Notes under the pieces: generated by a model
Seen by the model: the letters and a program-made list of their open reading frames with translations, nothing else
What the model was told of the DNA's origin: nothing
Database searches by the model: none
Shown here: positions 10,061 through 20,800 of the stretch, piece after piece
Layout: each line of letters begins with the position of its first letter
Numbering within the stretch: position 1 is the first letter of the stretch
Position numbers and translations under genes: made by a program
Source: Symsagittifera roscoffensis
Lineage: Eukaryota > Xenacoelomorpha > Acoela > Convolutidae
NCBI RefSeq assembly: GCF_963678635.1
Contig: NC_087068.1
Span: 26,042,318 to 26,106,317, forward strand
Direction of reading: 5' to 3'
Length of the DNA: 64,000 nucleotides

Positions 10061-12675
10061 CGTGGGCTAAAAAAATGATTATTTTGAGACTGAAAAGCGG
10101 TGGTATGGGGTTGTTCAATAATTTTATCATAAGTATTATCATCTTGTGACTGGTGTGTCATTATATGTTGAATGGGACTTTGTGATGTGGTGAGTCGAAA
10201 ATTTGGATTATGTGTGATGGCTAAATTTCGAAAATTTCGTGGGACTAGGGATAGTGGATGGTTATTTGGTAGGGGTGGTAATTGTGGTGCCGTTGGCGTT
10301 ATGTCTACATTGTTATGTTCTTCGTCGTATGTATTTTGTCGTGTTGTTATTTTTGTGTTATATTCTTTTATTTGTGCGTCTATAAGAATTTTGTTTATAG
10401 ATGTAGAAAAGATTCCAAAAAATCCTGCAAATAGTATGCGTGCTACACTTGCTTGTCTGTTTACTTGTGTGTGTATAGCACATGTGTTGTAGATTCCTTT
10501 TAAAAGTGAGAAAAGAAATCCAATAAAGTTAAACATTGCGTATAAAATAGTCAATTTTTCTAAGATGTAGTAGGGCCATCCTAGAAAATCGAGGATCTCA
10601 TTTTTGAGTGTAACAAAGCTAAAAATGTTAATTGGTGATATATCTTGGGGACGGTATTTTTCACCGTTTAGATATATATAATCTTTAATGTCTTTAAAAT
10701 ATCCGCTATAGTCTTGCGTGTAGATATCGGCAAATCCTGCGGTTTCTGCAAGTTTGCGTAAATTTTGGTCTATTGATTGTCTTTGTATAGTGTCCATTTG
10801 TGTTAATAATTCTTGGAATTGTTGTGTTCTAATGTGATGTTGAATATCTGATTTTGAATAGATTCCTATTGATTGTAAGTCTATATTTGGGTTTCGAGCA
10901 ATAGCGCGAATGCTTTCTGGTGAAAATTTTTTGAGTGATTGCATTAATGTGGGATATGGAGTGAGAAGATAATATTTATTTTCATCAGGGTTTAGTTGTA
11001 CTACATTGTGGCTGTTTTCTGATCCACATGGGACTGCGGTATCCCAGAAATAGGTTCTTCGTGAAAGTGTATCCACGAAATGTACTTTATTCTTATAAAA
11101 GATAGGGATTCTTTTATAACATCGTTTATCTTCAAAAACGTATAGTGGTGATACTTTTTTAGTACAAGTATAAAACCATAAGATGTTTCCTTCATAGTCT
11201 AAAAAATTTGATCTATTTCCAGATAATAAGTATCCTGCATAGGGTATTTTTAATACTGCTAGTGCAAGTGATTGTAATATTTGTGTTCGTTCTAATTCGC
11301 ATAGGTGGTGTAGTGTTTCTAATTCGGAGAGTGACATTTCTTGAAAAATTCGGCTAATTGTATAATCTAGTTTCATATCTAAATGAATATCATAGTGGAT
11401 ATTACCGAAATATGTAGTGTTCATTAGTGATAATTCTTGTAAGCGTGTGCTTCTGGTGTCCTGAGGTTTTAGATGTCCACCAGGTTGTCCGTTGCTTTTT
11501 TGAAAATTAACTGGTATATAGGATGTTCCTTCGTTTAAAGGATGACCTGTGGCATATGGGTCGATTTTTACTTTTCCAGTGGTCATGTCGAATCCTTTTT
11601 CGTATTCAACTAATATTTCAGAGTATTGTGTTCTGTGAAGTGGATTCCTGTATTTACATGCAAGTTCTGTTTCTTGACATATTTGAAAACGTGTCAATTT
11701 GTTTTCTATATTGTCTATGTTTCTAAAATTAGAACTTAGTTTTCGTGATGGATGGACTTGTTCATATGGAATTGATTGTATAAAATATTTTTCGTGAAAT
11801 TTTATCATACGAGCGTGTATTTTTGCTACTTGAAATGTTGTACATGTATCTTCGGGGAACCAAACAATTGTTGCTTGTGTTCTCGTTGTAGGGTCGCAAT
11901 AACCTTGATCATTTTTACAAGGTAATCGGATTCCTTGATAGATCATTGTATTATCTGATAAATCTCGTGTTAGTTGTATTTTTTCGAGTTGTATTTTCCA
12001 ATCGAAAAACATTATTTCTTGGTATCCTTTATTTTTTGTGTCTGCTTTGCAGTTTGATGGGTCATTTATACCAATGTGTGGTATCCAATGTTTATCGTGT
12101 AGGTCATAGGTTAATCGTCCGTGTGCGCCGTTATACGGGTATTTTTTGTCTAGTCTTATATGTCCTTGGTGTCTTTCAAGTTGTGATTGATGTACAGAGT
12201 CTGAAAAAACTTGAAAGTTAACTAACTTTCTTTGGGAGTTTTTATTTTTTGTGATGTTCAGTCTAAGTAATTCATTTTTACAATCGTCGGGATTGAGATG
12301 TAAAAGACGTTCTATATTACTCTGATAGAATGATTCATGGTCAAGTCGGTTTTTGTTTCCGTTCGAGACTTGTGAACAATGTACTTTCTTTTCGGAAAAT
12401 GTTGCTGTGAATTTATAACCTGTAACTGTTGTTGCTCGGGCTTTTGAATAGAGTGTTGCTATTACATCTGTGGTTTCTATAGCTTGTGGTTCTGTTTCAC
12501 ATTGTGATACTTGATTTATTGCATATTTATGTAGTGTTTTTTGTTCATTTTCTTCACAATCGTAATGTGTTACTAATAAATCTTGTGGTCCTGTACGAGG
12601 AGAAGGGTTTATGTTTTGGTTTGAGATTACTAGAAAAAGGAGTTGGAGAAAAATTAATAATTTTAGAATATACAC
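10057..12675 (-). CDS. env: Envelope-like glycoprotein, 872 aa
   Basis: The N-terminus is a hydrophobic signal-peptide-like stretch (residues ~3-18). A long Cys-containing ectodomain follows, with YDC near residues 38-40 and further Cys near 59 and 100. Hydrophobic segments lie at ~705-730 and ~745-762, and then a ~110-residue Pro-containing tail. The position after gag-pol and the signal/TM layout mark it as an env. The early YDC and spaced Cys pattern reminds me of class III glycoproteins of the chuvirus/gB-like type captured by some animal retroelements; that is an inference needing a structure match. No clear furin site was identified. The codon at the expected start is GTG here, whereas element 2 has ATG at the same place, and no in-frame ATG follows for ~280 codons. 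The frame is otherwise intact. Confidence 0.8.
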   Translation of the reverse strand: MYILKLLIFLQLLFLVISNQNINPSPRTGPQDLLVTHYDCEENEQKTLHKYAINQVSQCETEPQAIETTDVIATLYSKARATTVTGYKFTATFSEKKVHCSQVSNGNKNRLDHESFYQSNIERLLHLNPDDCKNELLRLNITKNKNSQRKLVNFQVFSDSVHQSQLERHQGHIRLDKKYPYNGAHGRLTYDLHDKHWIPHIGINDPSNCKADTKNKGYQEIMFFDWKIQLEKIQLTRDLSDNTMIYQGIRLPCKNDQGYCDPTTRTQATIVWFPEDTCTTFQVAKIHARMIKFHEKYFIQSIPYEQVHPSRKLSSNFRNIDNIENKLTRFQICQETELACKYRNPLHRTQYSEILVEYEKGFDMTTGKVKIDPYATGHPLNEGTSYIPVNFQKSNGQPGGHLKPQDTRSTRLQELSLMNTTYFGNIHYDIHLDMKLDYTISRIFQEMSLSELETLHHLCELERTQILQSLALAVLKIPYAGYLLSGNRSNFLDYEGNILWFYTCTKKVSPLYVFEDKRCYKRIPIFYKNKVHFVDTLSRRTYFWDTAVPCGSENSHNVVQLNPDENKYYLLTPYPTLMQSLKKFSPESIRAIARNPNIDLQSIGIYSKSDIQHHIRTQQFQELLTQMDTIQRQSIDQNLRKLAETAGFADIYTQDYSGYFKDIKDYIYLNGEKYRPQDISPINIFSFVTLKNEILDFLGWPYYILEKLTILYAMFNFIGFLFSLLKGIYNTCAIHTQVNRQASVARILFAGFFGIFSTSINKILIDAQIKEYNTKITTRQNTYDEEHNNVDITPTAPQLPPLPNNHPLSLVPRNFRNLAITHNPNFRLTTSQSPIQHIMTHQSQDDNTYDKIIEQPHTTAFQSQNNHFFSPR

Positions 12676-13796
12676 GTGTATGATAATCCTGAGTATGGAT
12701 TATAAAATGTAATGTAGCCAATTGTGTTTTTGGTATATCTGTCGTATTTGTATATTACTTCAGTAGTTATAAACGGTGGTGGTAGTGATTGAGCTGTTAT
12801 GTTAGGTGGATTTAATGGGTAGGGATGTTGGGTAATATTATTTAACTTAACTGTGATTTCAAACTTTAATTGTAAACTGTTTTGTTGAAGTATTTGAATA
12901 TTGTGATCACGGATATCGTTGTGAATATCTTGGCGATATTGTAATCTATTAAGTGCCCAGTTATGAAGGCGGTTACTTTCTTGATGTTGTCCAAATAATG
13001 GTGGAGGTGCTGTAAACGTATTCCAATCTAGTCTTAAAGGAATATTTGTTGATGATTGTTCTCGATATCTGGCGTCGAGATTATTTGGAAAGTTTAAGTT
13101 AAAAGGTGGTGGTGAAAACTGGCTTATTGATGGTGTTGATGGTAGTGATAATGTTTCTGGTAGTGATGAGGATGTTGTTGTATCCGTAGAAATATCTATG
13201 GGGTCATTGACTAAATTTGGTTCACCTTGTGTAAATGAATGTGTAGTCCAATATGGTAGTCGTGATGCCTGGTTTGGGGGGTTAAAGGGATTTTCACGTA
13301 TTTGCTCAGATGTTGGTGTTGAACCTAAGTAATCTGATGGTAGGCTTGAGGTGCTACGTTGCGAAAGAAGTGTAGGGGTTTCTGGTAATATACCAATGGG
13401 GTTTTCTGGAGTGTTTTGTGATGGGGATTGAGGTATATCAAAATGAACTCGGGGAGTTTGAAAATTTCTGTTTCGTCGAGGATGTATAATTTGTCTATTT
13501 ATTTCGACTGTATTTTGGTTTTGACTAGAATTTCTTATTCTATTTAGTTCTTGTGGTAGTGTTGGGTATAGGTTATATGTTGGTTCGCTTAAAGGTGCTT
13601 GTCGTTGAACTGGTTCTAGTGGTTCTGATAAACGAGCATGTCGTTCTTCAAAAGTGTATGGATTGTCTTGAAAAGAAATTCGTGTAGATGTTTGAGGATT
13701 TTGAGTAGTTGAAGGTGGTGTTTGGTTATCTTGGGATGATGTCGGTGAAGACTGATTCTGTGACTGTTGGGTAGCAATTTTTGATGGTTTTTTGAA
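12663..13796 (-). CDS. ORF5: conserved 377-codon frame without any ATG, GTG or TTG
   Basis: This frame opens after TAATAA (13802-13797) and runs to TAA at 12665-12663, overlapping the env start. It contains no Met codon at all, so ordinary ORF callers miss it. The N-terminal two thirds is Pro/Ser/Thr/Gln/Asn-rich. The last ~110 residues look more ordered (Trp, Tyr and charged residues, ending near YTCIF). Element 2 keeps it open over 379 codons (52827-53966). In the part I aligned (12828-13080, ~84 codons) about 26 codon differences are silent and about 4 change the residue, which indicates selection on the protein. Translation must start elsewhere: a spliced upstream exon, a non-AUG codon or recoding. 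Function is unknown. Confidence 0.75.
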   Translation of the reverse strand, partial: FKKPSKIATQQSQNQSSPTSSQDNQTPPSTTQNPQTSTRISFQDNPYTFEERHARLSEPLEPVQRQAPLSEPTYNLYPTLPQELNRIRNSSQNQNTVEINRQIIHPRRNRNFQTPRVHFDIPQSPSQNTPENPIGILPETPTLLSQRSTSSLPSDYLGSTPTSEQIRENPFNPPNQASRLPYWTTHSFTQGEPNLVNDPIDISTDTTTSSSLPETLSLPSTPSISQFSPPPFNLNFPNNLDARYREQSSTNIPLRLDWNTFTAPPPLFGQHQESNRLHNWALNRLQYRQDIHNDIRDHNIQILQQNSLQLKFEITVKLNNITQHPYPLNPPNITAQSLPPPFITTEVIYKYDRYTKNTIGYITFYNPYSGLSYTCIF

Positions 13797-13804
13797 TTAT
13801 TACT

Positions 13805-13993
13805 TTAGCGAGAAATTTTGTGTTTATTATAATATTCTTCCAAAAAAATAATTAGAAAAATTGTTGCTAGGGCAAATGTGATGATTGCTTTCTTTATACA
13901 TTTGCATATTGTCAAAATGAGGGATGATAAAAATGTTATGAAAATTACAAACAATAAAAAAATATCAGTTCTACTGAAAATTGTTCGTATCAT
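13805..13993 (-). CDS. ORF4: 62-aa two-segment membrane miniprotein
   Basis: Two strongly hydrophobic segments (residues ~11-29 and ~36-51) are joined by a short basic loop (CKCIKK), with a charged C-terminal tail (EEYYNKHK). This hairpin plan resembles small viral ion-channel proteins (viroporins) or membrane adaptors, but no family is recognised. Its ATG overlaps the stop of the preceding 76-aa ORF as ATGA (13993-13990), so the two are probably co-translated. The homologue in element 2 (52638-52826) is intact although gag-pol and env there are broken. Confidence 0.7.
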   Translation of the reverse strand: MIRTIFSRTDIFLLFVIFITFLSSLILTICKCIKKAIITFALATIFLIIFLEEYYNKHKISR

Positions 13994-14220
13994 TTAGACA
14001 AGTTATATGAATCGTACCTGTGGATATAATCAAGGGTTTTGGAAAGTTGGAGGAATAGTTCGAGTATGGTGTAGAAAATTAAAAAAATGTTACAAAAAAT
14101 GATTAGGATTATTAGAAAAGATTCAAGTATATCAAAAAGAAATATTATAAAGGTTTCAAGTATTGTAAAAAAATGTTTAAGATTTATGAGTATTTGAGTA
14201 ACTGATTGAGAGAAGAGCAT
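13990..14220 (-). CDS. ORF3: 76-aa hydrophobic miniprotein
   Basis: Nearly all of residues ~15-60 are Ile, Leu or Phe with a few acidic residues (E22, D30, E33 region, E54), consistent with one long or two closely packed membrane helices. The tail is polar. It starts ATGCTCTTCTCTC and overlaps ORF4 by ATGA. The element 2 homologue (52410-52637, 75 aa) is open with a similar pattern. Function is unknown; a role in membrane permeability, budding or assembly with ORF4 is conjecture. Confidence 0.65.
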   Translation of the reverse strand: MLFSQSVTQILINLKHFFTILETFIIFLFDILESFLIILIIFCNIFLIFYTILELFLQLSKTLDYIHRYDSYNLSK

Positions 14221-14820
14221 TTAAGAAATGATCTCTTGGTCGAATATTTTTTGCTGTTTGAGGCGATTTTCTAGTGTGGTCGGATTATTTATTAGTTTTT
14301 TGACAAGTGGGTTGAGTTTTGTAAAAAATTGTTGGGGGCAATTTTCATGGTGACTGGGAGGTCGTCTTTTTCTTTATTTTTGTTTGTCAAATGATCCGGG
14401 GTATGGTGAGATTTTTATACTTTAGGCTAATTAAAATGTTCATTTTGTTACTTTAGGCTAAGTTAACAAATTTGCTTTGGGGGTATTCGTGGTCTGAGTT
14501 GGGGAAATATTGTTGATCTTTGGGTTATTAGTTAAGGGAGGGGTACGGTATTATGGTGATATTTATTTTAGCTGTCAAGTTGGAGGGATTTGCTTATTTT
14601 TGACCTGGAGGTTGTAAAGTTATAGTTAGAGATGTGCCTGGAGTTCTAGATTATTCGTCTAATTGATCTTAGTTTGAGTTAGAGAAAGTGGCGGATTGGA
14701 TGAATCCTATTGGTCTATTTTGAACTAGAATTATTGCGTACTTGTGAGCATGTTATTTTGAAAAATTGAAATGAAAAATGTTACGGAGGTTTCAAGATTG
14801 TGAAGTATGAAATCTTAAAA
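14221..14820 (-). other. 600-bp spacer between gag-pol and miniprotein genes
   Basis: No ORF. The matching spacer in element 2 (51817-52409) is recognisable. It may carry splice acceptors for a subgenomic RNA: a pyrimidine-rich CTCTTCTCTCAATCAG lies just downstream, at the start of ORF3, and is kept in element 2. Confidence 0.4.
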
Positions 14821-17800
14821 TTACTTTTTAAATTCTACTTTCTTTAATATTTTAGATTGGGGGATGAACATTTTGTAGTTTTTACGTGGTTGATTTCGGA
14901 GTCTTGTTGTTTTTCTATGTTCAGATTTGTCTATTTCTTCTTGGGGTATTATTTGTTCTGTCATTTTTCTATTTTTTCTTTGTTTTGGAGATTCTTTATG
15001 GTTTTGTGTATTGTTTTTGGTGGCGGTTGGTTTTGTGTTTTGATTTTCGGTGGGGTTATCATTTTGTTCTGTGTTTTTCAGATGTGGTTCATTTTGAATG
15101 ATTTTTAATCCTGTGAAAGAATATAATTGAGTTAATTCGCGGAGTGCGTATTCTTTTGGGTAATAAGGTAATAGGTTGTTTCGATGTTGAACGATTTCTT
15201 TTTTGTTTGAGTCGGTAATTTTATATGTGACATCAGTGGGTTTTGCAATTATTTGGTATGGTCCTTTTCGAAGGGGTTGTAATTTTTTAGAAATTCCTTT
15301 TTGAGTATTAAAATTAGGTATTAAAACAAATGTTCCAATTTTTAAATCGGAGGCTGGTGTAAAACGTGAATTGATTTGTTCATTAATGTTTTGTCTTTGT
15401 AATAACTTTTTTGTTATTTTTTGATAAATTTCATTGTGTTTTTTATCTCTATTTAGAATCCATTCGGTGTGTGTACCGGAGGCTAGTTTAAGAATTTGTG
15501 GGTGATGAAAATGATCTTCATAGTGTGTATGTAAAGGTAGGTTATAACAAATTGAGTCTTTATTTGGTTGACAATAACCTTGTGCGTTTTTATGAGAGTT
15601 TGCTGTAAACATTATTGGTTTGCGTGGCTTTTGGTTAAAAACCATTTCGTAAGGTGACATTCCTAAAGTTGTCGTTATTTGTGAATTATATGCTAAGGGA
15701 AATAATTTTACATCTGCTGACCATTCGGTATATTTTGTATCATTTCCGTTGATGATACATCTAAGATATTCTTGTAATGAACGGTTCATACCTTCGACTA
15801 AGCCGTTTGTCCAAGGTGCATGAGATGTACGTGGTTTGTGTTTAATGTTATATAAATGACATAGTGTGATAATTTCATTATTTATGAATTCTGTACCGTT
15901 GTCTGTAACTAAAATTTCTGGTAGTCCGAATTTTGCTATCCAGTGTTCATAGAGTGTTGTGTAAGCGTAATAAGCGTTACAATGTGGTACTGGGTTAAGT
16001 GCTACATAATGTGTAAATGCGTCAACAATTACCATAATGTAGGAGTTTCCTTCTGATGAGGGTGAAATTGGTCCTTTGGTATCAAATGAGATACGATGAT
16101 TAAAGTACAAACTTTGTCCTTTAAAATCTTGTTTTTGTGCTATTTGTTTTTGATTTGGGTAAGGTTTATTTAGTTGACATACTATACAGTCATTGCATAG
16201 TACTTTTATCCAAATTGGTGCATTTGGGAAGTAAAAATTTTGTATAAAATTTGAATATGTTTTTTCTGATCCAGAGTGTCCTTTAATATTTTGTGTATGT
16301 GAAATATTAAAAGCTATAAGAATCATACTTAAAGGGAGACATGGAACTGTAGATTCATTTAGGTTATACTCTAAAAGGTCTGTATTTTCGTTAATTGTTG
16401 TGTTGTTAAATTTTCGAAAGTATCGGAGGAGTGTTTTGTTTCCTAGAATGGTTGAATCTGCTTTGATAGGTTTAGTTTTATATTTGTGCCATGATTTCAG
16501 TTGTCGAATTACTGGGTCAAGGTTTTGATATTGTTTCAGTGTTGAAATTGTAATTGTTTCTGTTGGGGGGAGAAAAATGTTTTCGATTTCTAATTTAGAT
16601 AAGGGTATTGTATCAAGTGGGTCGTGAAGGTCAAAAACTTGATTTATTGTGTATTTTGAATCGTTTGTTTGTGGTCCTGATAAATTTATTTTATCAGTTA
16701 AATCTTCTTTTTCAATTAGTGGAAAATGGTCTTTTTTATGTGGGTGTTGTTTTGTTCGTTTTTGTTGGGTGTTATTTTTTATCCATTGAGAATATGGGAT
16801 TGGTTTGAAAGTTGATGTTCCAAGTAGATCAACTTCATAATGATTATTTTGACAATCTAAATAAAGTGGGAAATGTTGTAAATTATTTATTTGTGATTGT
16901 TCAATATCAGTTTTTACTGCATATTTGCATTCTAATCGAGGTGATGTTTCGTTTTCTGCAAGGTAGAATTTTATGTTTTTGGGTATTTCAACTGTGGTTT
17001 TACGTGTAAGTAATTCAGGTGGTGTATTTCGACTTAAGGTGTCTGGTAATGCAAGATTTTTTCCTGCAGTCCAAACTATATGTAAGTTTGGAAATTTCAT
17101 TAGAATTAGTTGAAATCTGTAAACTCGGTGGTTTGGATTAGATTTTTGTGTAAAAATAAAGATGATTGGTTTATGGTCTGTGAATAGAACTGTGGGATGT
17201 TTTGATCCAAGTATCAGAAATTCATATTCTGTCAGAGTATATATTATGGCTGTGCATTCTCTCATTAGAGTTGAGAGTCGTAGCTCTGCTTGAGTGAATA
17301 ATCGAGAATTTGCTGATATGAGGTTCATTTTATTTGTACCATTATGTGATTGTAATAGTGCTGCACCGATGCCAAAGTTCGAAGCATCGCACATTGCATA
17401 AAATGGTTGATTTGAATCTGGGATTGTGTTTGAAATTTGTTCAGTTAAAAGTTTCTTTATTTCTTCAAATCGTGTTTGATGTTCTGTGTTCCATTCAAAA
17501 TTATTTTGTTGTCTAAGGATGTTATAAAATGGTCGTAGATATAATTGCATTTTATAAACATATTTACTTAAAAAGTTTAACATTCCAAGGAATTCTTGGA
17601 TTTTCTTTTTATTTGTTGGTGGTTGAAGTTTTTGAATAGCGTCAATGCGTGATTTCAATGGAGTGATTGTTTTTCTTTCTATATTATGTCCTAAGAATTT
17701 AACTCTTGTCAAAAAGAAGTGTGATTTATCGGGGGCGGCCTTCAGATTCTCGTTCTGAAGTATTTGGTGATATTTTTCTAAAACATTGAACATTTCGTCT

Positions 17801-20800
17801 TTTGTTTGTGATTGCATAAAAACATCGTCTAAATAGGTGATTGCGTTTTTCTTGAGTATTAGTGGTCTAAAAATTTTGCTCATAAAAGCTGAAAATGCTG
17901 CTGGTCCTATGGATATTCCATAGAATAAGCGGTTGAATTCATATTGTTGGTTTCCGATAACAAATTGTGTTAAACGTCGTGATTGTTCATCTAATGGCAT
18001 TTGATTGTATGCACTATTCATATCGGCGGTTGTAAAGTATTTGCCGTTTATTTTTGTTAAAATAACTTGTATTGGTTCAATGGGCCAATTACATTTTGAT
18101 TCATCTATAAGTGAATTGAGGTATCTAGCATCGAGAACGATTTTTAATGATTCTCCTTTAGCTAGAATGATAACGGGGTTGATAAATGTGTTGCCTTTTG
18201 GTTGTTCTTCTTTATTAACTGGTGATATAATGTTGTATTGTTCTAAAATATCGAGTAATCTGTTTACTTTATCATGTAAGTGAATTGGTACTTTACTTGC
18301 TCTCTGTTTTTTGAAAACTGCGTCTGGTTTTAACGGGAGATGTAGTGATGAACTGATTTTTCCAACATCGAATTTTGATGTTGCATAGACTGATGAATAT
18401 TTAATTAGCTGTTTGGCTAATTTTTCGAATTCGTCTTGTGTTATTTGTGAATGTTGGAAATTAAACATTGTTAAAAATTTCTGTTGGTCCTCTGTGTAGT
18501 TACTTATGTTGAATGTAGGTTTGAAATATGGAGTTTTTGTGAAATAATCCGTATTTCTGTTTTCGTTACTTATTATATTATTTATAGATAATTCTTCATT
18601 AAGAATTGTAGATTGGCAAATATCTAGTAATTGGAGTATATTATTTACGCGATAGGCTTTTTCGTGTATTGGTGATATTGTAGCGTTGGTTTCACAATAT
18701 CCTAAAAGTCCTAAAGGTAATGTTACTTGGTAAGGTGTGTTGTTATAGACATGTAAGGAAATGATATCTGAATTCGAATTTTTCAAATATTTTATGGATG
18801 AGATTGTGATTTTGAAAAATTTGTGAATAGGTTTGAATTCAAAATCTGACATATAAAATTTTTGTTTGTTTTGTTCTTTATCATATTGGTGAACTTGTTT
18901 GATTGAAAAATTATAGATATTTCCTGATAGTGGTTTTAGGTGTTTTCTTTGTTGGTTAAATATCGGGTAGAATTTTGAAAAGAATGGTGGTTGTTTATTT
19001 AATCTTTGAAAAAATGTTAAGGATGTTTCTTTTGTTTTTGTATATTTATCTTTGATTAATATTTTACTATTTAGTATGTTAATTGTTGGTATATACTTCG
19101 AAATAAATGGTATTCCAATGATATTATATTTAATATCAGTGATATGGAATATTTGTTTAAATGGCTTATTTAAAATTTTGCTTTGCTCCATTGTTCTGGT
19201 GGGGAGGAGAAATAATTGGATTTTTCCGTAGTTTATCAATGTTGATCCTTGTGCTGTTGCTAACTTACTGGAGGTTTCAAGAGGTGTTAGCTTTGGGTGT
19301 AAGGTTTTTATTTCATTCCATGTGGGGATGTTTATTATGTTTGATTCTGCTCCTGAATCAATTAAAAAATCTATTTCAAGGTCTGGTGGTTGAAATTCTT
19401 TATTTCTTGGGCTTTCTAAGAGAAATGGTATTGTCCAAATTTTTTCTTTGGGTTGTTCTTTTTGTATATTTTGATAAATGTGGTTTGTATTCAAGCATTT
19501 TGTTTTGGTATTTTTATTGGTTTGATCTGTAGTGTTAATCTCGTTTGTTTCTTGCGTCGTTGGTGTGGAATTTATGGGTGTAGTGTAATAATTTTGAAGA
19601 AATTCTGATTGATTTTCATATATGTGTGATGGAAAGGGTTGTTCATATATGACAGATTCATAGTCATTTTCGACTTTTATCATATTGATAGAAAGAGTGT
19701 TTTCAGTATCACTTTCTGAATCTGATGATGTACAGTTTATTTGATTGAGTTGTAACGTATCAGTTACTGTGTCATCAATACCTGGAGGGTCTGATGTTGT
19801 TTCTGGATTAGACTGTACTTGATTGATTTGTCTTTGATGTTTAGGTGTACTACTTCTGTGGCGATTATTAGAATTATTATAGTTATTATTATTCCGGTGT
19901 GGTGATTGGGAATAATTTCTATAACGATTATTATAACTTGAGTGTCGATTTTGTGAATTATTTCGCGATCTGTTTTGGTAATTATTGTTTGGTCTGTTAT
20001 AGTTCGATCTATTATATGAGTTATTCCTTGATCGATTGTTCGGGTAATTCTGATTTCGGTTGTTTGAATAACTTCTATTTCGATTATAGGAGTAGTTTCT
20101 ATTCCTATTGTATGATGAATTTCGTGATTGGTTGTTTGGATAGTAGTTATTTCTTGATTGGGAATTAGATCTAGAAACAAATCGTTGTGTATTTGAATTT
20201 GATCTGGAGTAGTTATTTCGACTATTTGGTCTATTGTAGTGATTATGTGATGAATTATACGTGTTTCTTCGTTCTGGTGATCTTCCTCTATAACTTGAGT
20301 TATATGGTGATTGATTTCTTGTATAATTTGTATTGTTCGGGAGTGGTTTTCCTGAACTGTTATTGCTGTGGACTGTTTTGTTCGGCAGATTTTGATCTTT
20401 TTTCATGTATTGATAGAATGATTTATTTGGTTCTTTATATTTTTGAGGTTTATTTTGATTGTCTTGCTGTTTTTGTCTACATTCGGAAATACTATGTCCG
20501 TATCGTCGGCAATAATTACACCATTTTTTGAAAGATGGTTTGCCTTTAAAGTTCGGGTTCTTTTCGTAAATATTGAGTATTTCAGTGATTTTTTCAACGA
20601 GGTCTGTCTCTGATTCCTGTATATTATTAATATTAGTGGGAGTCGTTTCAATTTTGTTAACGTATTGTAATTTCAGATTTTCCGTTTCTTCTAGTTTCAT
20701 TGTGATTTCTGCTTGTTCTAATTTGTCTACTAGTTTTCGAAAATCTAAATCGGGTTCTCGAATTGAAGAAGGATGGGATGCTCTCTTTTTTATTGCTATT

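Noticed and set aside
13780-13800. AAAAAAC slippery-type heptamer just before ORF5 in both copies
   Set aside because: In element 1 the frame that would feed it is closed by the ORF4 stop upstream, and in element 2 ORF4 and ORF5 are already in the same frame. A conserved -1 frameshift therefore does not work in both copies.
19764-20180. 138-codon frame overlapping the Asn/Arg/Ser region of gag (also 45852-46304)
   Set aside because: A shadow frame of a low-complexity repeat in a real gene; its Ile/Thr repeats follow from the codons of the main frame.
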